A stretch of 29,219 nucleotides of DNA from Cloacimonetes bacterium UBA5284 (GCA_002410505.1 DHSO01000011.1:416-29634), one strand, 5' to 3'. Shown: positions 17,000 to 25,172, counted from the first letter of the stretch. Made by a program: numbers and translations. The notes: generated from the letters alone by a model not told the origin.

Positions 17000-17016
17000 T
17001 TAGATACCAAATACAG

Positions 17017-17025
17017 TGATATATT
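17017..17025 (+). promoter_or_regulatory. putative extended -10 promoter of infC operon
   Basis: TGATATATT matches the extended -10 form TGnTATAAT in all but one position. A good -35 element is not visible. A start about 7 nt on would place the leader hairpin at the very 5' end of the mRNA. Confidence 0.35.
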
Positions 17026-17031
17026 ACTAAT

Positions 17032-17075
17032 GAAGCAGGCGGAATTTCCTATACTCAGGATATTTCGCCTTCTTC
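17032..17075 (+). promoter_or_regulatory. infC leader hairpin
   Basis: A long stem (17037-17050 with 17057-17070, 13 of 14 positions paired including one G-U, 6-nt loop), extended by GAAG/CTTC outside one mismatch, ends 12 nt before the infC ribosome binding site. The 3' side is U-rich (TTCTTCATTT). It could be an attenuator, a translation-control element or a 5' stabiliser. The infC-rpmI-rplT leader is an autoregulatory target in several bacteria, but by different structures. Confidence 0.55.
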
Positions 17076-17102
17076 ATTTCCGGTAAGAAGGAGGTTCTTA
17101 TA

Positions 17103-17735
17103 ATCCGGATTAAGCGTTTCAAGGCTAAGACCAAGGAAGTGGTACCGAAAGAGAGAATTAATCAGCAGATTACTGCCGATAAGGTTCGCCTGATCGGCTC
17201 TGATGGTAAACAAATTGGCGTGGTTTCCGTGCGTGAAGCTCAACGTAGAGCGGACGAGGCGGAATTGGACCTGGTGGAGATATCTCCCAACACAGAACCA
17301 CCCGTTTGCCGTATCCTTGATTTTAGTAAATACTATTTCCAGAAAGAAAAGAAAGCCAAGGAAGCTAAAAAGAAACAGCATGAAGTTGAAGTAAAAGAAA
17401 TCAAATTCGGCCCCAATACCGAAGAGCATGACTATAATTTCAAGAAAAACAATGCGATCAAGTTTTTGAAACAACACAACAAGGTGAAGTTCACCGTTCG
17501 GTTCCGCGGGCGTCAGATGGCGCACAAAGATCTGGGCTACAGGGTGTTGGAAAAGCTCAAAGAAGATCTGGCTCACATCGTCGATGTGGATCAGGAAGCG
17601 GTATCGGATCGCAATCTTCTTTCGATCGTGGTATCACCCAAAAAAGACATAGACCGCATCCTGGCAGATAGCAACAAAGCGGAAATTGCGCCTGTTGAGG
17701 CTCCCGCGGATAACTCTGCCCAGGTTGAAGAGTAG
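17103..17735 (+). CDS. infC: translation initiation factor IF-3, non-AUG start
   Basis: IF-3 binds the 30S subunit and checks the start codon. The N-domain (QQITADKVRLIGSDGKQIGV, then DLVEISPNTEPPVCRILDFSKY), lysine-rich linker and C-domain (EIKFGPNTEEHDYNFK, VKFTVRFRGRQMAH) are all present, with a C-terminal acidic tail. No ATG, GTG or TTG stands at the right distance from the strong AAGGAGG at 17088-17094. In-frame ATC at 17103 (8 nt spacing) fits best; ATA 17100 or ATT 17109 are alternatives. This gives 210 residues beginning IRIKRFKAKTKEVV. The first standard start, GTG 17139, has no ribosome binding site and is 44 nt past AAGGAGG. Non-AUG starts are known for infC and allow IF-3 to limit its own synthesis. 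First gene of infC-rpmI-rplT. Confidence 0.93.
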   Translation: MRIKRFKAKTKEVVPKERINQQITADKVRLIGSDGKQIGVVSVREAQRRADEAELDLVEISPNTEPPVCRILDFSKYYFQKEKKAKEAKKKQHEVEVKEIKFGPNTEEHDYNFKKNNAIKFLKQHNKVKFTVRFRGRQMAHKDLGYRVLEKLKEDLAHIVDVDQEAVSDRNLLSIVVSPKKDIDRILADSNKAEIAPVEAPADNSAQVEE

Positions 17736-17803
17736 TTTATAGATAAAGCCGTACAGAGCTTGCTCCACTCGGCCAGCCAAGAGATTAATTCAAGGAGATA
17801 ATA

Positions 17804-17998
17804 ATGCCAAAGATCAAAACCAATCGATCTGCCGCTAAGCGCTTCAAGCTAACCGGCACCGGAAAAATTGTGCGTCATCACGCCAAAGCCGCGCATATCA
17901 AAACCAAAAAAACACGCAAACTAAAACGTAACCTTCGCACCAGCGCCATCGTGGTTAAAGCCGATGAGAAAAGAGTTTACAGAATGCTGGGAATGTAA
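17804..17998 (+). CDS. rpmI: 50S ribosomal protein L35
   Basis: A 64-residue, very basic protein of the large ribosomal subunit. The start MPKIKTNRSAAKRFKLTGTG and the segment KTRKLKRNLR are typical of L35, as is the end VYRMLGM. AAGGAGATAATA precedes the ATG. It lies 68 nt after infC and 12 nt before rplT in the conserved order infC-rpmI-rplT. Confidence 0.97.
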   Translation: MPKIKTNRSAAKRFKLTGTGKIVRHHAKAAHIKTKKTRKLKRNLRTSAIVVKADEKRVYRMLGM

Positions 17999-18010
17999 AG
18001 GAGAATAAAG

Positions 18011-18361
18011 ATGCCAAGAATTACAAATAATGTAGCAGCCCATCGCAGAAGAAAGAAATATTTACTTGCCGCCAGAGGCTATTTTGGCCGCAGAAGCAAG
18101 ACTTATCGCGTAGCGCGCCAGACCGTTGAACGGGCCATGGCTTTCTCCTTTGCGCACCGTAAGCTCAAAAAACGTCAGTTCCGCAGCCTCTGGATCACCC
18201 GCATCAACGCTGCTTGCAGAATGAACGACATGAGCTACAGCCGATTTATCAACGGATTGCACAAGTCCAATATCGAAATAAACCGCAAGACCCTGGCACA
18301 TCTGGCCTGGCACGATGCCGGCGCTTTTGCCCGTCTCGTTGAGATTGCCAAAAACGCTTAA
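18011..18361 (+). CDS. rplT: 50S ribosomal protein L20
   Basis: A 116-residue RNA-binding protein needed early in 50S assembly. The N-terminal basic helix (RRRKKYLLAARGYFGRRSKT) and the globular part (LWITRINAACRMNDMSYSRF, then INRKTLAHLA) are standard. In several bacteria L20 represses this operon by binding its leader; a matching site is not obvious to me here. AAAGGAGAATAAAG precedes the ATG. The gene ends 49 nt before a hairpin that separates it from pheS. Confidence 0.97.
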   Translation: MPRITNNVAAHRRRKKYLLAARGYFGRRSKTYRVARQTVERAMAFSFAHRKLKKRQFRSLWITRINAACRMNDMSYSRFINGLHKSNIEINRKTLAHLAWHDAGAFARLVEIAKNA

Positions 18362-18409
18362 TTGATATGATATACTAGGCGATGCTCCCCGAGCGTCACA
18401 ATTTATAAA

Positions 18410-18442
18410 AAGAAAGCGGTTTTGGTTTGAAACCGCTTTCTT
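18410..18442 (+). terminator. hairpin between rplT and pheS
   Basis: A perfect 13-bp stem (18410-18422 with 18430-18442, AAGAAAGCGGTTT / AAACCGCTTTCTT) with a 7-nt loop. The 3' arm ends in TTTCTT, and there is no further U-run, so it acts as a terminator or as an attenuator ahead of pheST. It ends only 18 nt before the AAAGGA of pheS. Confidence 0.65.
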
Positions 18443-18473
18443 GCTAATTGAACCCAAGACAAAGGATTGTACA

Positions 18474-19499
18474 GTGCAAGAACAGCTGGAACTTATCATC
18501 AAACAGGCGCAGGAGGAGATTGCCCGATGCTCCAATCCCAATGATATACTGAATACTAAAGCTAGATTCCTGGGCAAAAAAAGCGAATTGAACGGTCTAT
18601 ATGCCAAGATGAAGGAACTGAACCCCGAAGAGCGCCCCGCCTTCGGTAATCAGTTAAACTCGTTGCGCAACAGGATCGAAAGCTTGTTGAATGCCCAAAA
18701 CACGATTATCAAAGAAACTGCCTGGAAAAAGGATCGTAAAGTATATGACAATACCATGCCGGGCATGGAACCGGGCAGAGGCGGCTTTCATCCCCTCACG
18801 ATCGTTCGTAGAGAGATCGATGAAGTGTTCCTCAGTATGGGTTTTGAGATCGCTGAAGCTTTCGACATCGAAGATGAATTTCACAATTTTGATGCGCTGA
18901 ACACTCCCCAGGATCACCCCTCGCGCAATCTGGCAGATACCTTCTATGTGGAAGGCGGAAAGCTTTTACGTACTCAGACTTCTACAGTTCAGATCCGGGT
19001 GATGGAAAACTACAAGCCACCCATTAGGATAATCTCTCCGGGACGCTGTTATAGAAACGATAAACCGGATCCCTCACACTCCCCTGTATTTCATCAAGTG
19101 GAAGCTTTGGTGGTGGATAAGGGCATCAGTATGAGCGACTTGCAGGATACTCTGCAAACTTTCGCGAGCATCATGTTTGGCTCCGGTGTGCAAAGCCGGA
19201 TCAGACCTCATTTCTTCCCCTTCACAGAGCCCAGCGCGGAGATGGATATATCTTGTGTCGCTTGTGCCGGTAAGGGCTGCAGAGTATGTAAACAAAGTGG
19301 CTGGCTGGAGATGGGTGGTGCCGGTATGGTGGATCCCGCCGTCTTTGATATTCTAGGTATAGACAGCGAGCTGTACACGGGCTTTGCTTTCGGTTTGGGT
19401 ATCGAGCGCATCGCTATGCTGAAATACAATATTCCGGATATGCGCATACTGTTTGAAAACGATCTGCGGATGTTGCGTCAATTCAAGGGAGAGCTGTAA
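18474..19499 (+). CDS. pheS: phenylalanine-tRNA ligase alpha subunit
   Basis: Catalytic subunit of the (alpha-beta)2 enzyme that charges tRNA-Phe. The 341-residue product has an N-terminal coiled-coil arm, then class II motifs: HPLTIVRREIDEVFLSMGF, then SPGRCYRNDKPDPSHSPVFH (motif 2) and GFAFGLGIERIAMLKY (motif 3). The cysteine-rich loop (CVACAGKGCRVC, then SGWLEMGGAGMV) is as in many bacterial PheS. I choose GTG 18474, 7 nt after AAAGGA; the frame opens 11 codons earlier at a TTG inside the hairpin, which is unlikely. The stop overlaps the pheT start by 1 nt (TAATG). Confidence 0.97.
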   Translation: MQEQLELIIKQAQEEIARCSNPNDILNTKARFLGKKSELNGLYAKMKELNPEERPAFGNQLNSLRNRIESLLNAQNTIIKETAWKKDRKVYDNTMPGMEPGRGGFHPLTIVRREIDEVFLSMGFEIAEAFDIEDEFHNFDALNTPQDHPSRNLADTFYVEGGKLLRTQTSTVQIRVMENYKPPIRIISPGRCYRNDKPDPSHSPVFHQVEALVVDKGISMSDLQDTLQTFASIMFGSGVQSRIRPHFFPFTEPSAEMDISCVACAGKGCRVCKQSGWLEMGGAGMVDPAVFDILGIDSELYTGFAFGLGIERIAMLKYNIPDMRILFENDLRMLRQFKGEL

Positions 19500-21997
19500 T
19501 GAGAATCGCATTGTCTTGGTTAAAACGTTATTTGCCTCTCGAAGGGCATGAAGCCGATTTGGCAAATTTGCTTACCTTCGCGGGCATCGAAGTGGAAGCT
19601 GTCGAAGAGTTGCGAGCACTTGGCAGCACAGTGATAGCTGCCAGAGTAGTCTCTGCCGAAGCCGTGCCAAAGACCGATCATTTGAAGCTGTGCGTTGTGG
19701 ATATCGGCAGCACAGCTTATGCCGAAAAGGACGCTGAAAATCACATCCGGGTGATTTGTGGAGCGCCGAATTGTGAATCTGGAATGATGGCGGTTTTGGC
19801 CTTGCCGGGCACAGAACTCAAAGACATCAGCATAGCCAAAGCAAAAATAAGGGGAATACACTCTCACGGAATGCTGTGTTCAGAGCGGGAATTGGGTCTG
19901 TCGAACCATCACGCGGGCATCATCCGTTTGCCGGATGATATCGCCATCGGAAGCTTGGCGGACGTGTTATTTGAATTGCCGGATACCATTTACGAATTGG
20001 AGATTACTCCCAATCGAAGCGATCTTTTGGGATACATCGGTATCGCGCGGGATCTTTCAGCAAAGCTGAGAATAGCCTGCATCGACTATGATGTTCAGCT
20101 TCCAAAGATTGCGCAATCCTCGCTGAAACTGGGGCTTTACAATGAAGAGCCACAGCTTTGTCCGCGCTATACTGCCAGAGTCATCGAAGGCGTGAAAGTG
20201 CAGGAATCACCATTGTGGATGAAGACCGCGTTGATAAAGAGTGGACTGAGACCGATCAACAATCTGGTAGATGTCACGAATTATGTGATGCTGGAAAGCG
20301 GTCATCCTTTGCATGCTTTCGATTACGACGCTTTAGCACCGCGTAGTGACGATTCGGACTACCCGGATATCGTGATCCGAAGAGCAGGTGAGGCCGAAGA
20401 ATTTGTAGCCCTGGATGCAAAAAAGTATCTTCTGGATAGTCAGGATCTGGTGATCGCCGATGGTAAAACGCCTTCCGCACTGGCAGGTGTTATGGGTTCG
20501 AAAGCCTCAGGAATCTCTGAGCATACAGTGAATATAGTGTTGGAGAGCGCGGCTTTCCATCCCGGCAGTATACGCAGAACTTCATATAAGCACAAAATCA
20601 CATCGGATTCTTCCTATCGCTTTGAACGTCATCTCTCTTCCCGCTACGCGATTGAGATCAGCGACAGAGCTACGCGTCTGTTAGTGGAGCTGGGCGCTGC
20701 TCGCGGCATGACTGAACTGATGGATAGCTATCCCCATGTGGAAGAAGAGATTATCTTGGGAGTGCGGCCTTCACGGTTTGAACACCTCATAGGTTTTGGC
20801 ATCGAAGCCGGACAGATCAAAGATATCTTACAAAAACTGGGCTTCGCCTATCTGAAAGATGCCGTTTATGTAAAAGGAGCGGTAAGCGATCCGGACAAAC
20901 TTGCAGAGCCGTCACACCCCAAAGAGCTGTGTCAATACTATCGCGTGCCCGGATATCGCAAAGATATCAGCCGGGAAGCAGACATACTGGAAGAGCTTGC
21001 CCGCTTGATCGGTTATGACAAGGTTCCGCAAAAAACCCCACCCAAACAGGTGATGGACCGCCACGCTTACCGGATTCAGAAAAAAGCCGCAGAATGGATG
21101 GTAGTCTGGGGAGCATACGAGACCTTGAACTACAGTTTCACCGATCCGGTTCAGATGCAGCATCTGGGGCTGGGTGACAGCGATGCTTCCTATGTGCGCC
21201 TGATCAATCCCCAAAGCAGCAATCAATCTGTGATGCGGGTGTCTTTGGTGCCTCAACTCTTGAATAATCTGGCCTATAACCTGAATCATGCCGAGCGCAA
21301 TGTGCGGCTTTTTGAGCTGGGAAAAGTGTATTTGAAGACTTTGGAAGGACACATGGAACCCAGGCATCTGGGTGCTATATGTACCGGCTCCACGCAGGAA
21401 GAACACTACAAGGTGAAGAACAGTTTCCTGGATTACTCTTGGGCCAAAGGTTGCTTTGAAGGACTGTTAAACAGCATCGGTATCGATTGGCAAGTCAAAG
21501 CCATAGATTTACCCTATCTGGTAGAAGGCGAATCATTTGCCTATTATGGCGAGGATCTGTCCCTGGGGTATTTTGGCAGATTGAAAGCACCTGTGCTGGA
21601 GGCCTGGGGGATAGACACCACTGTGCTGAAGCAAGAAGTGTGGCTTTTGAACTGGGAGATGGATAGCTTGATCTCGCTATCCAGGGAGCTGGTGATCCGC
21701 TATCGCGATATTCCGCGTTTTCCGGCAGTGGTCCGAGACCTTTCTTTCTTGCTGGCAGATGCTTTCAGCTATAGAGAGATCAAAGACAAGATCATGGCCT
21801 TGGATCCGGAGCTTGTTCGAGATGTACAGGCTTTCGATGAGTATCGTTCAAAGCAGATTCCGGAAGGGTTCAGAAGCTTGAGTCTACACCTGGTATTGCA
21901 AGATCAAGAAAAAACATTGACAGATGAACGCGTTGATCAAGTCATGACTTTAGTACAAAAAACACTGAAAGATAAATATGATATTAAGATGAGGTAA
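19499..21997 (+). CDS. pheT: phenylalanine-tRNA ligase beta subunit
   Basis: An 832-residue subunit that binds tRNA-Phe and edits misacylated Tyr-tRNA-Phe. Domains in order: an N-terminal part and EMAP-like tRNA-binding domain (about 40-155, with RVVSAEAVPKTDHLKLCVVD and VICGAPN), B3/B4 editing domain (SGLRPINNLVDVTNYVMLE, then HPLHAFD), B5 DNA-binding-like domain (about 400-490), the class II-like core, and a C-terminal anticodon-binding FDX-ACB domain (YRDIPRFPAVVRDLSFLL to the end). Length is slightly above the usual 800. It is translationally coupled to pheS and followed after 2 nt by a coiled-coil gene. Confidence 0.97.
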   Translation: MRIALSWLKRYLPLEGHEADLANLLTFAGIEVEAVEELRALGSTVIAARVVSAEAVPKTDHLKLCVVDIGSTAYAEKDAENHIRVICGAPNCESGMMAVLALPGTELKDISIAKAKIRGIHSHGMLCSERELGLSNHHAGIIRLPDDIAIGSLADVLFELPDTIYELEITPNRSDLLGYIGIARDLSAKLRIACIDYDVQLPKIAQSSLKLGLYNEEPQLCPRYTARVIEGVKVQESPLWMKTALIKSGLRPINNLVDVTNYVMLESGHPLHAFDYDALAPRSDDSDYPDIVIRRAGEAEEFVALDAKKYLLDSQDLVIADGKTPSALAGVMGSKASGISEHTVNIVLESAAFHPGSIRRTSYKHKITSDSSYRFERHLSSRYAIEISDRATRLLVELGAARGMTELMDSYPHVEEEIILGVRPSRFEHLIGFGIEAGQIKDILQKLGFAYLKDAVYVKGAVSDPDKLAEPSHPKELCQYYRVPGYRKDISREADILEELARLIGYDKVPQKTPPKQVMDRHAYRIQKKAAEWMVVWGAYETLNYSFTDPVQMQHLGLGDSDASYVRLINPQSSNQSVMRVSLVPQLLNNLAYNLNHAERNVRLFELGKVYLKTLEGHMEPRHLGAICTGSTQEEHYKVKNSFLDYSWAKGCFEGLLNSIGIDWQVKAIDLPYLVEGESFAYYGEDLSLGYFGRLKAPVLEAWGIDTTVLKQEVWLLNWEMDSLISLSRELVIRYRDIPRFPAVVRDLSFLLADAFSYREIKDKIMALDPELVRDVQAFDEYRSKQIPEGFRSLSLHLVLQDQEKTLTDERVDQVMTLVQKTLKDKYDIKMR

Positions 21998-21999
21998 GA

Positions 22000-22323
22000 A
22001 TGGAAAGCCCGATTGTAAACCTGCAGGAAAGATTGCAGAAACTGATTGATCAATACAGTGCAGATAAAAAGACCATTGAAGAGCTTAAAAAGCAATATGC
22101 TCAGTTAAGAGAAGAGAATGTGCAATTGATGTCTCAGATCGGAGACTATACAAAACAATTAGAAGAAAGCCAAGGCTCGCTTAAAAGCATGCAAAGCAAG
22201 TATAAAGAACTCGAAACCACACACAGCGAGATGCAGAATATGCTCTATGGCATCGAAAGTTTTGCCGATGACGCAATCAAGAAAATTGACAATATTTTCC
22301 CAAAGCTTGAGGAAAGTGAGTAA
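22000..22323 (+). CDS. small coiled-coil protein (ZapB-like in size and place)
   Basis: A 107-residue protein that is almost entirely heptad coiled coil: LQERLQKLIDQYSADKKTIE, then LKKQYAQLREENVQLMSQI, then a shorter C-terminal helix ending DNIFPKLEESE. It has no signal peptide. The gene starts 2 nt after pheT, with GAGG overlapping its end, and lies 3 nt before zapA. A cell-division partner of ZapA, by analogy with ZapB, is an attractive guess based only on place and coiled-coil form; sequence similarity to ZapB cannot be judged by eye. Confidence 0.8.
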   Translation: MESPIVNLQERLQKLIDQYSADKKTIEELKKQYAQLREENVQLMSQIGDYTKQLEESQGSLKSMQSKYKELETTHSEMQNMLYGIESFADDAIKKIDNIFPKLEESE

Positions 22324-22326
22324 AGC

Positions 22327-22593
22327 ATGCAATCGGTAGAGGTGGAGATTTTTGGGCGTCGATTTCGCCTGAGAAGTGACAACCCCACCCGCACAGAAAA
22401 GATCGCGGCGGATTTGTCGCATCAGTTAACTGAACTGTATGAAACCTATGAGAATCTGGATTTTGCTAGGTTACTGCTACTGGCCTGCTTTCAGCGGGAG
22501 GAAAGCCTGCAAAAGACACTCGAGGAAAACAATACGCTGAAAAGCGAACTGAACAGAGTGAACCAGATGATCGAAAAAATGATGACATTATGA
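22327..22593 (+). CDS. zapA: cell division protein ZapA
   Basis: An 88-residue cytoplasmic protein that binds and bundles FtsZ at the division ring. It has the ZapA head (VEVEIFGRRFRLRSDNPTRT) with the following helix, a middle helix with LDFARLLLLACFQ where the family has an 'alxiA' segment, and a C-terminal coiled coil (LEENNTLKSELNRVNQMIEK). Length is typical. It sits 3 nt after the coiled-coil gene and just before a structured noncoding interval. In E. coli too, zapA lies next to the 6S RNA gene ssrS. Confidence 0.85.
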   Translation: MQSVEVEIFGRRFRLRSDNPTRTEKIAADLSHQLTELYETYENLDFARLLLLACFQREESLQKTLEENNTLKSELNRVNQMIEKMMTL

Positions 22594-22596
22594 AAG

Positions 22597-22802
22597 ATGC
22601 CTGCGGAATGCGTGATATGGATTGCATAAAAGCCATACTCTAAGTAGGGAGTCGAGCCATGGGTGGCATGCGTGCCGGCTTCGTTCCGGATACATAAAGC
22701 CCACAAGGTAGATTCCCACCTGCAAAACGGCTTTGTAAAAAGTCAAACATACACGGTTCTCGTGGGCAATTAGTTCCATACTCTCCTTCAGTGGGGAGGC
22801 GT
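22597..22802 (+). ncRNA. ssrS: 6S RNA candidate (ssrS-like) between zapA and rny
   Basis: The 233-nt gap between zapA and rny has no open frame of note but is rich in structure. Outer ends pair: 22597-22602 with 22797-22802 (ATGCCT/AGGCGT). Inside, TATGGA 22616-22621 pairs with TCCATA 22775-22780 and TTGC 22622-22625 with GCAA 22766-22769 across a 5-nt bulge. A local hairpin (ACTC 22637 / GAGT 22649) lies on the 5' side and CCAC 22701 / GTGG 22762 closes an inner arm. Length near 200 nt, a rod with an internal bubble and a side hairpin, and location after zapA all fit 6S RNA, which binds RNA polymerase. No covariance search was possible, so another RNA or a long leader of rny is not excluded. 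The word CCATACTCT occurs at 22633 and 22777. Confidence 0.6.
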
Positions 22803-22826
22803 AGATAGATCGAAGGAAATATTATT

Positions 22827-24392
22827 ATGCCAAACGCATACATCCTACTGGCAATTGGCCTTGTTATAGGCTTTGCCATCGCTTTGGTGATATATCTTGC
22901 AAAGCGCAACTCTGCTTTCAAGATGATATCTCAAAGCAATCAGATTGCCGAGAACATCAAGAAAAACGCGCAAACAGAAGCCGATAACGAAAAAAAGGCC
23001 GCCTTGCTGGAAGCCAGAGAAGAGTGGTTCAAACAAAAACGCATTCTTGATGAAGAAGTGAAAGAACGCCAGCGCGAATTGCGCTTGCAGGAAAAGAAGT
23101 ATAATGAAAGACTCAGTAGCTTGGACAAACGCCTGGACTCTCTGGACAAGAAAGAAAACAGCCTCAGCGAGCAAGAACGCAAGCTGAAAAGCAAAGAAGA
23201 TGATATCCAGCAACGAAAGACTGAGTATGAAGCCGTTTTGAACGAACAAAAGCAGAAACTGGCAGAGGTTGCAGGCCTGTCCCGCGAGGAAGCCTTGGAA
23301 CGCCTGCGCCAGGAACTGATCAGCACAGCCAGACAAGTGGCCGCCAATGACGCAAAACTGAGTATCGAACAGATTAAACTGGACGCTTCCAAGAAATCGG
23401 CCGAAATCCTTTCCACGGCTATTCAACGGATGGCGGTGGATCATGTGTCTGAAAGCACAGTTTCGGTAGTCTCCTTGCCTTCAGACGAGATGAAAGGACG
23501 CATCATTGGGCGCGAAGGTCGCAATATCCGTACTTTCGAAAAAGCCTCCGGAGTGGATCTTATCATCGACGATACCCCGGAAGCGGTGGTGCTGTCCTGC
23601 TTCGATCCCGTTCGCCGCGAAATTGCCCGGCTTTCTTTGGAAAAGCTGATATCCGATGGCCGCATACATCCCGGAAGAATCGAAGAAGTGATCTCCAAGA
23701 CCACCAAAGAAATGGACGAAACTTTGATGAAGATAGGGGAGAAAGCGGTATTGGAAACCAATATCCACAACATCTCTCCAAACCTGATCAAAGTATTGGG
23801 TCGCCTCAATTATCGCACTTCCTACGGTCAGAATGTATTGCAACACTCCATCGAAGCCGCCTGGATTTGTGGAATATTGGCCGCAGAATTGGGTTTGGAT
23901 CAGGAAGTGGCGCGCAGAACAGGTCTCTTGCACGATATCGGTAAAGCAGTGGATCACGAATTTGACGGCACTCATGCTATTATCGGAGCCAATCTGGCCC
24001 GCAAAAATGGCGAAGGGAAACTGATCGTAAACGCCATTGAAGCACATCATGAAGAGGTGGAAGCAGTTTCTGTGTACGCGGCTCTGGTGCAAGCTTCAGA
24101 CGCCATATCCGGAGCACGTCCCGGGGCGCGGCGCGAAATGCTTGAAACCTATATGCAACGCCTTGCCAAGCTGGAAGAGATCGCAAACTCGGTGGAGGGT
24201 GTGAACAAATCTTATGCCATTCAGGCCGGTCGGGAGTTGCGCATTATCGTGGAACCTACCCTGGTGGAGGAAAATCAAACTCCACTGCTGGCTACCGAGA
24301 TTGCCGCGACCATCGAGAAACAGGTGCAATATCCCGGTCAAATCAAAGTTACGGTTATCCGTGAGACTCGTCAGATAGCCATGGCAAAATAG
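22827..24392 (+). CDS. rny: ribonuclease Y
   Basis: A 521-residue membrane-anchored endoribonuclease that starts mRNA decay. There is one N-terminal span (residues about 5-25, YILLAIGLVIGFAIALVIYL), a long charged coiled coil (about 30-195), a KH domain (GREGRN at 228-233) and an HD domain with LLHDIGK (H369, D370). Length and domain order are standard. GAAGGAAATATTATT precedes the ATG. It begins right after the 6S-like RNA and has no gap to the YmdB-type gene (TAG then ATG), an arrangement also known as rny-ymdB in Bacillus. Confidence 0.97.
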   Translation: MPNAYILLAIGLVIGFAIALVIYLAKRNSAFKMISQSNQIAENIKKNAQTEADNEKKAALLEAREEWFKQKRILDEEVKERQRELRLQEKKYNERLSSLDKRLDSLDKKENSLSEQERKLKSKEDDIQQRKTEYEAVLNEQKQKLAEVAGLSREEALERLRQELISTARQVAANDAKLSIEQIKLDASKKSAEILSTAIQRMAVDHVSESTVSVVSLPSDEMKGRIIGREGRNIRTFEKASGVDLIIDDTPEAVVLSCFDPVRREIARLSLEKLISDGRIHPGRIEEVISKTTKEMDETLMKIGEKAVLETNIHNISPNLIKVLGRLNYRTSYGQNVLQHSIEAAWICGILAAELGLDQEVARRTGLLHDIGKAVDHEFDGTHAIIGANLARKNGEGKLIVNAIEAHHEEVEAVSVYAALVQASDAISGARPGARREMLETYMQRLAKLEEIANSVEGVNKSYAIQAGRELRIIVEPTLVEENQTPLLATEIAATIEKQVQYPGQIKVTVIRETRQIAMAK

Positions 24393-25172
24393 ATGCGGAT
24401 TCTTTTCTTTGGCGATGTATTTGGCAAAGCCGGCAGGTCTATTCTGTTTGCTCACTTACGAAGCATGATCAATGAATACAAGACCGATTTTGTGATCGCC
24501 AACGCCGAGAATCTTGCCGATGGCAAAGGCCTCACCGAAAGGACATTGAAGCCGGTTTTTGCCGCAGGAGTGGACGCTGTGACCAGCGGAAACCATCTCT
24601 GGGATAGGGAAGAGTCTCTGGATTATATATCTCGGGAACCAAGAATCATCAAACCCATGAATTATCCTGCGGCGGCTCCGGGAAATAGCAGATACATCCT
24701 GCAGAAAGAAGATTCAAAGCTGGAGATTATCTGCCTCACCGGTCAGATCTTTATGCCCCCCTGCAATTCGCCATTCGAAGCCTTCGATGGCTTTTGGGCA
24801 GCTCGTGATACCTCGCTGCCACTCTTTGTGGATGTGCACGCAGAATCCACTTCGGAGAAACGAGCCCTGGGCTGGTATATGGACGGTAAAGCGGCGGTGA
24901 TGGTAGGTACTCACACTCATATACAGACCGCGGATGAAGAGATCTTACCCGGGGGTATGGCATACATCAGCGATGCAGGTATGACCGGCGCGCACGATAG
25001 TGTGATCGGAGTACGCAAGGATATCATTCTGGAAAAGCTAAGCACATCGGTACCTCATCGCTTTGAATCCGCCCACAGCGGTCTGATGGTGAACGCGGTA
25101 TTGGTAGATCTGGATGAAGACAGGAACACTGCCCTCCAGATCCAAAGATTGCGATATTCTGTGGAGGTATAG
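24393..25172 (+). CDS. ymdB: YmdB-type metallophosphoesterase (TIGR00282 family)
   Basis: A 259-residue cytoplasmic phosphodiesterase; the Bacillus YmdB hydrolyses 2',3'-cyclic nucleotides, which are RNA-decay products, and affects biofilm and sporulation choices. The metal ligands are visible: D8, E39-N40, N67-H68 (SGNHLWD), H149 (DVHAE), H174 and H176 (GTHTHIQ). SDAGMTGAHDSVIG is a family hallmark. It starts directly at the stop of rny and ends directly at the start of folD (TAG-ATG), so it is coupled with both. A joint role with RNase Y in RNA turnover is a reasonable inference. Confidence 0.93.
   Translation: MRILFFGDVFGKAGRSILFAHLRSMINEYKTDFVIANAENLADGKGLTERTLKPVFAAGVDAVTSGNHLWDREESLDYISREPRIIKPMNYPAAAPGNSRYILQKEDSKLEIICLTGQIFMPPCNSPFEAFDGFWAARDTSLPLFVDVHAESTSEKRALGWYMDGKAAVMVGTHTHIQTADEEILPGGMAYISDAGMTGAHDSVIGVRKDIILEKLSTSVPHRFESAHSGLMVNAVLVDLDEDRNTALQIQRLRYSVEV

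Noticed and set aside
22597..22802. tmRNA or SRP RNA in the zapA-rny gap
   Set aside because: There is no tag reading frame, no tRNA-like ends and no SRP-type GGAA/GCA loop motif; 6S fits place and shape better.
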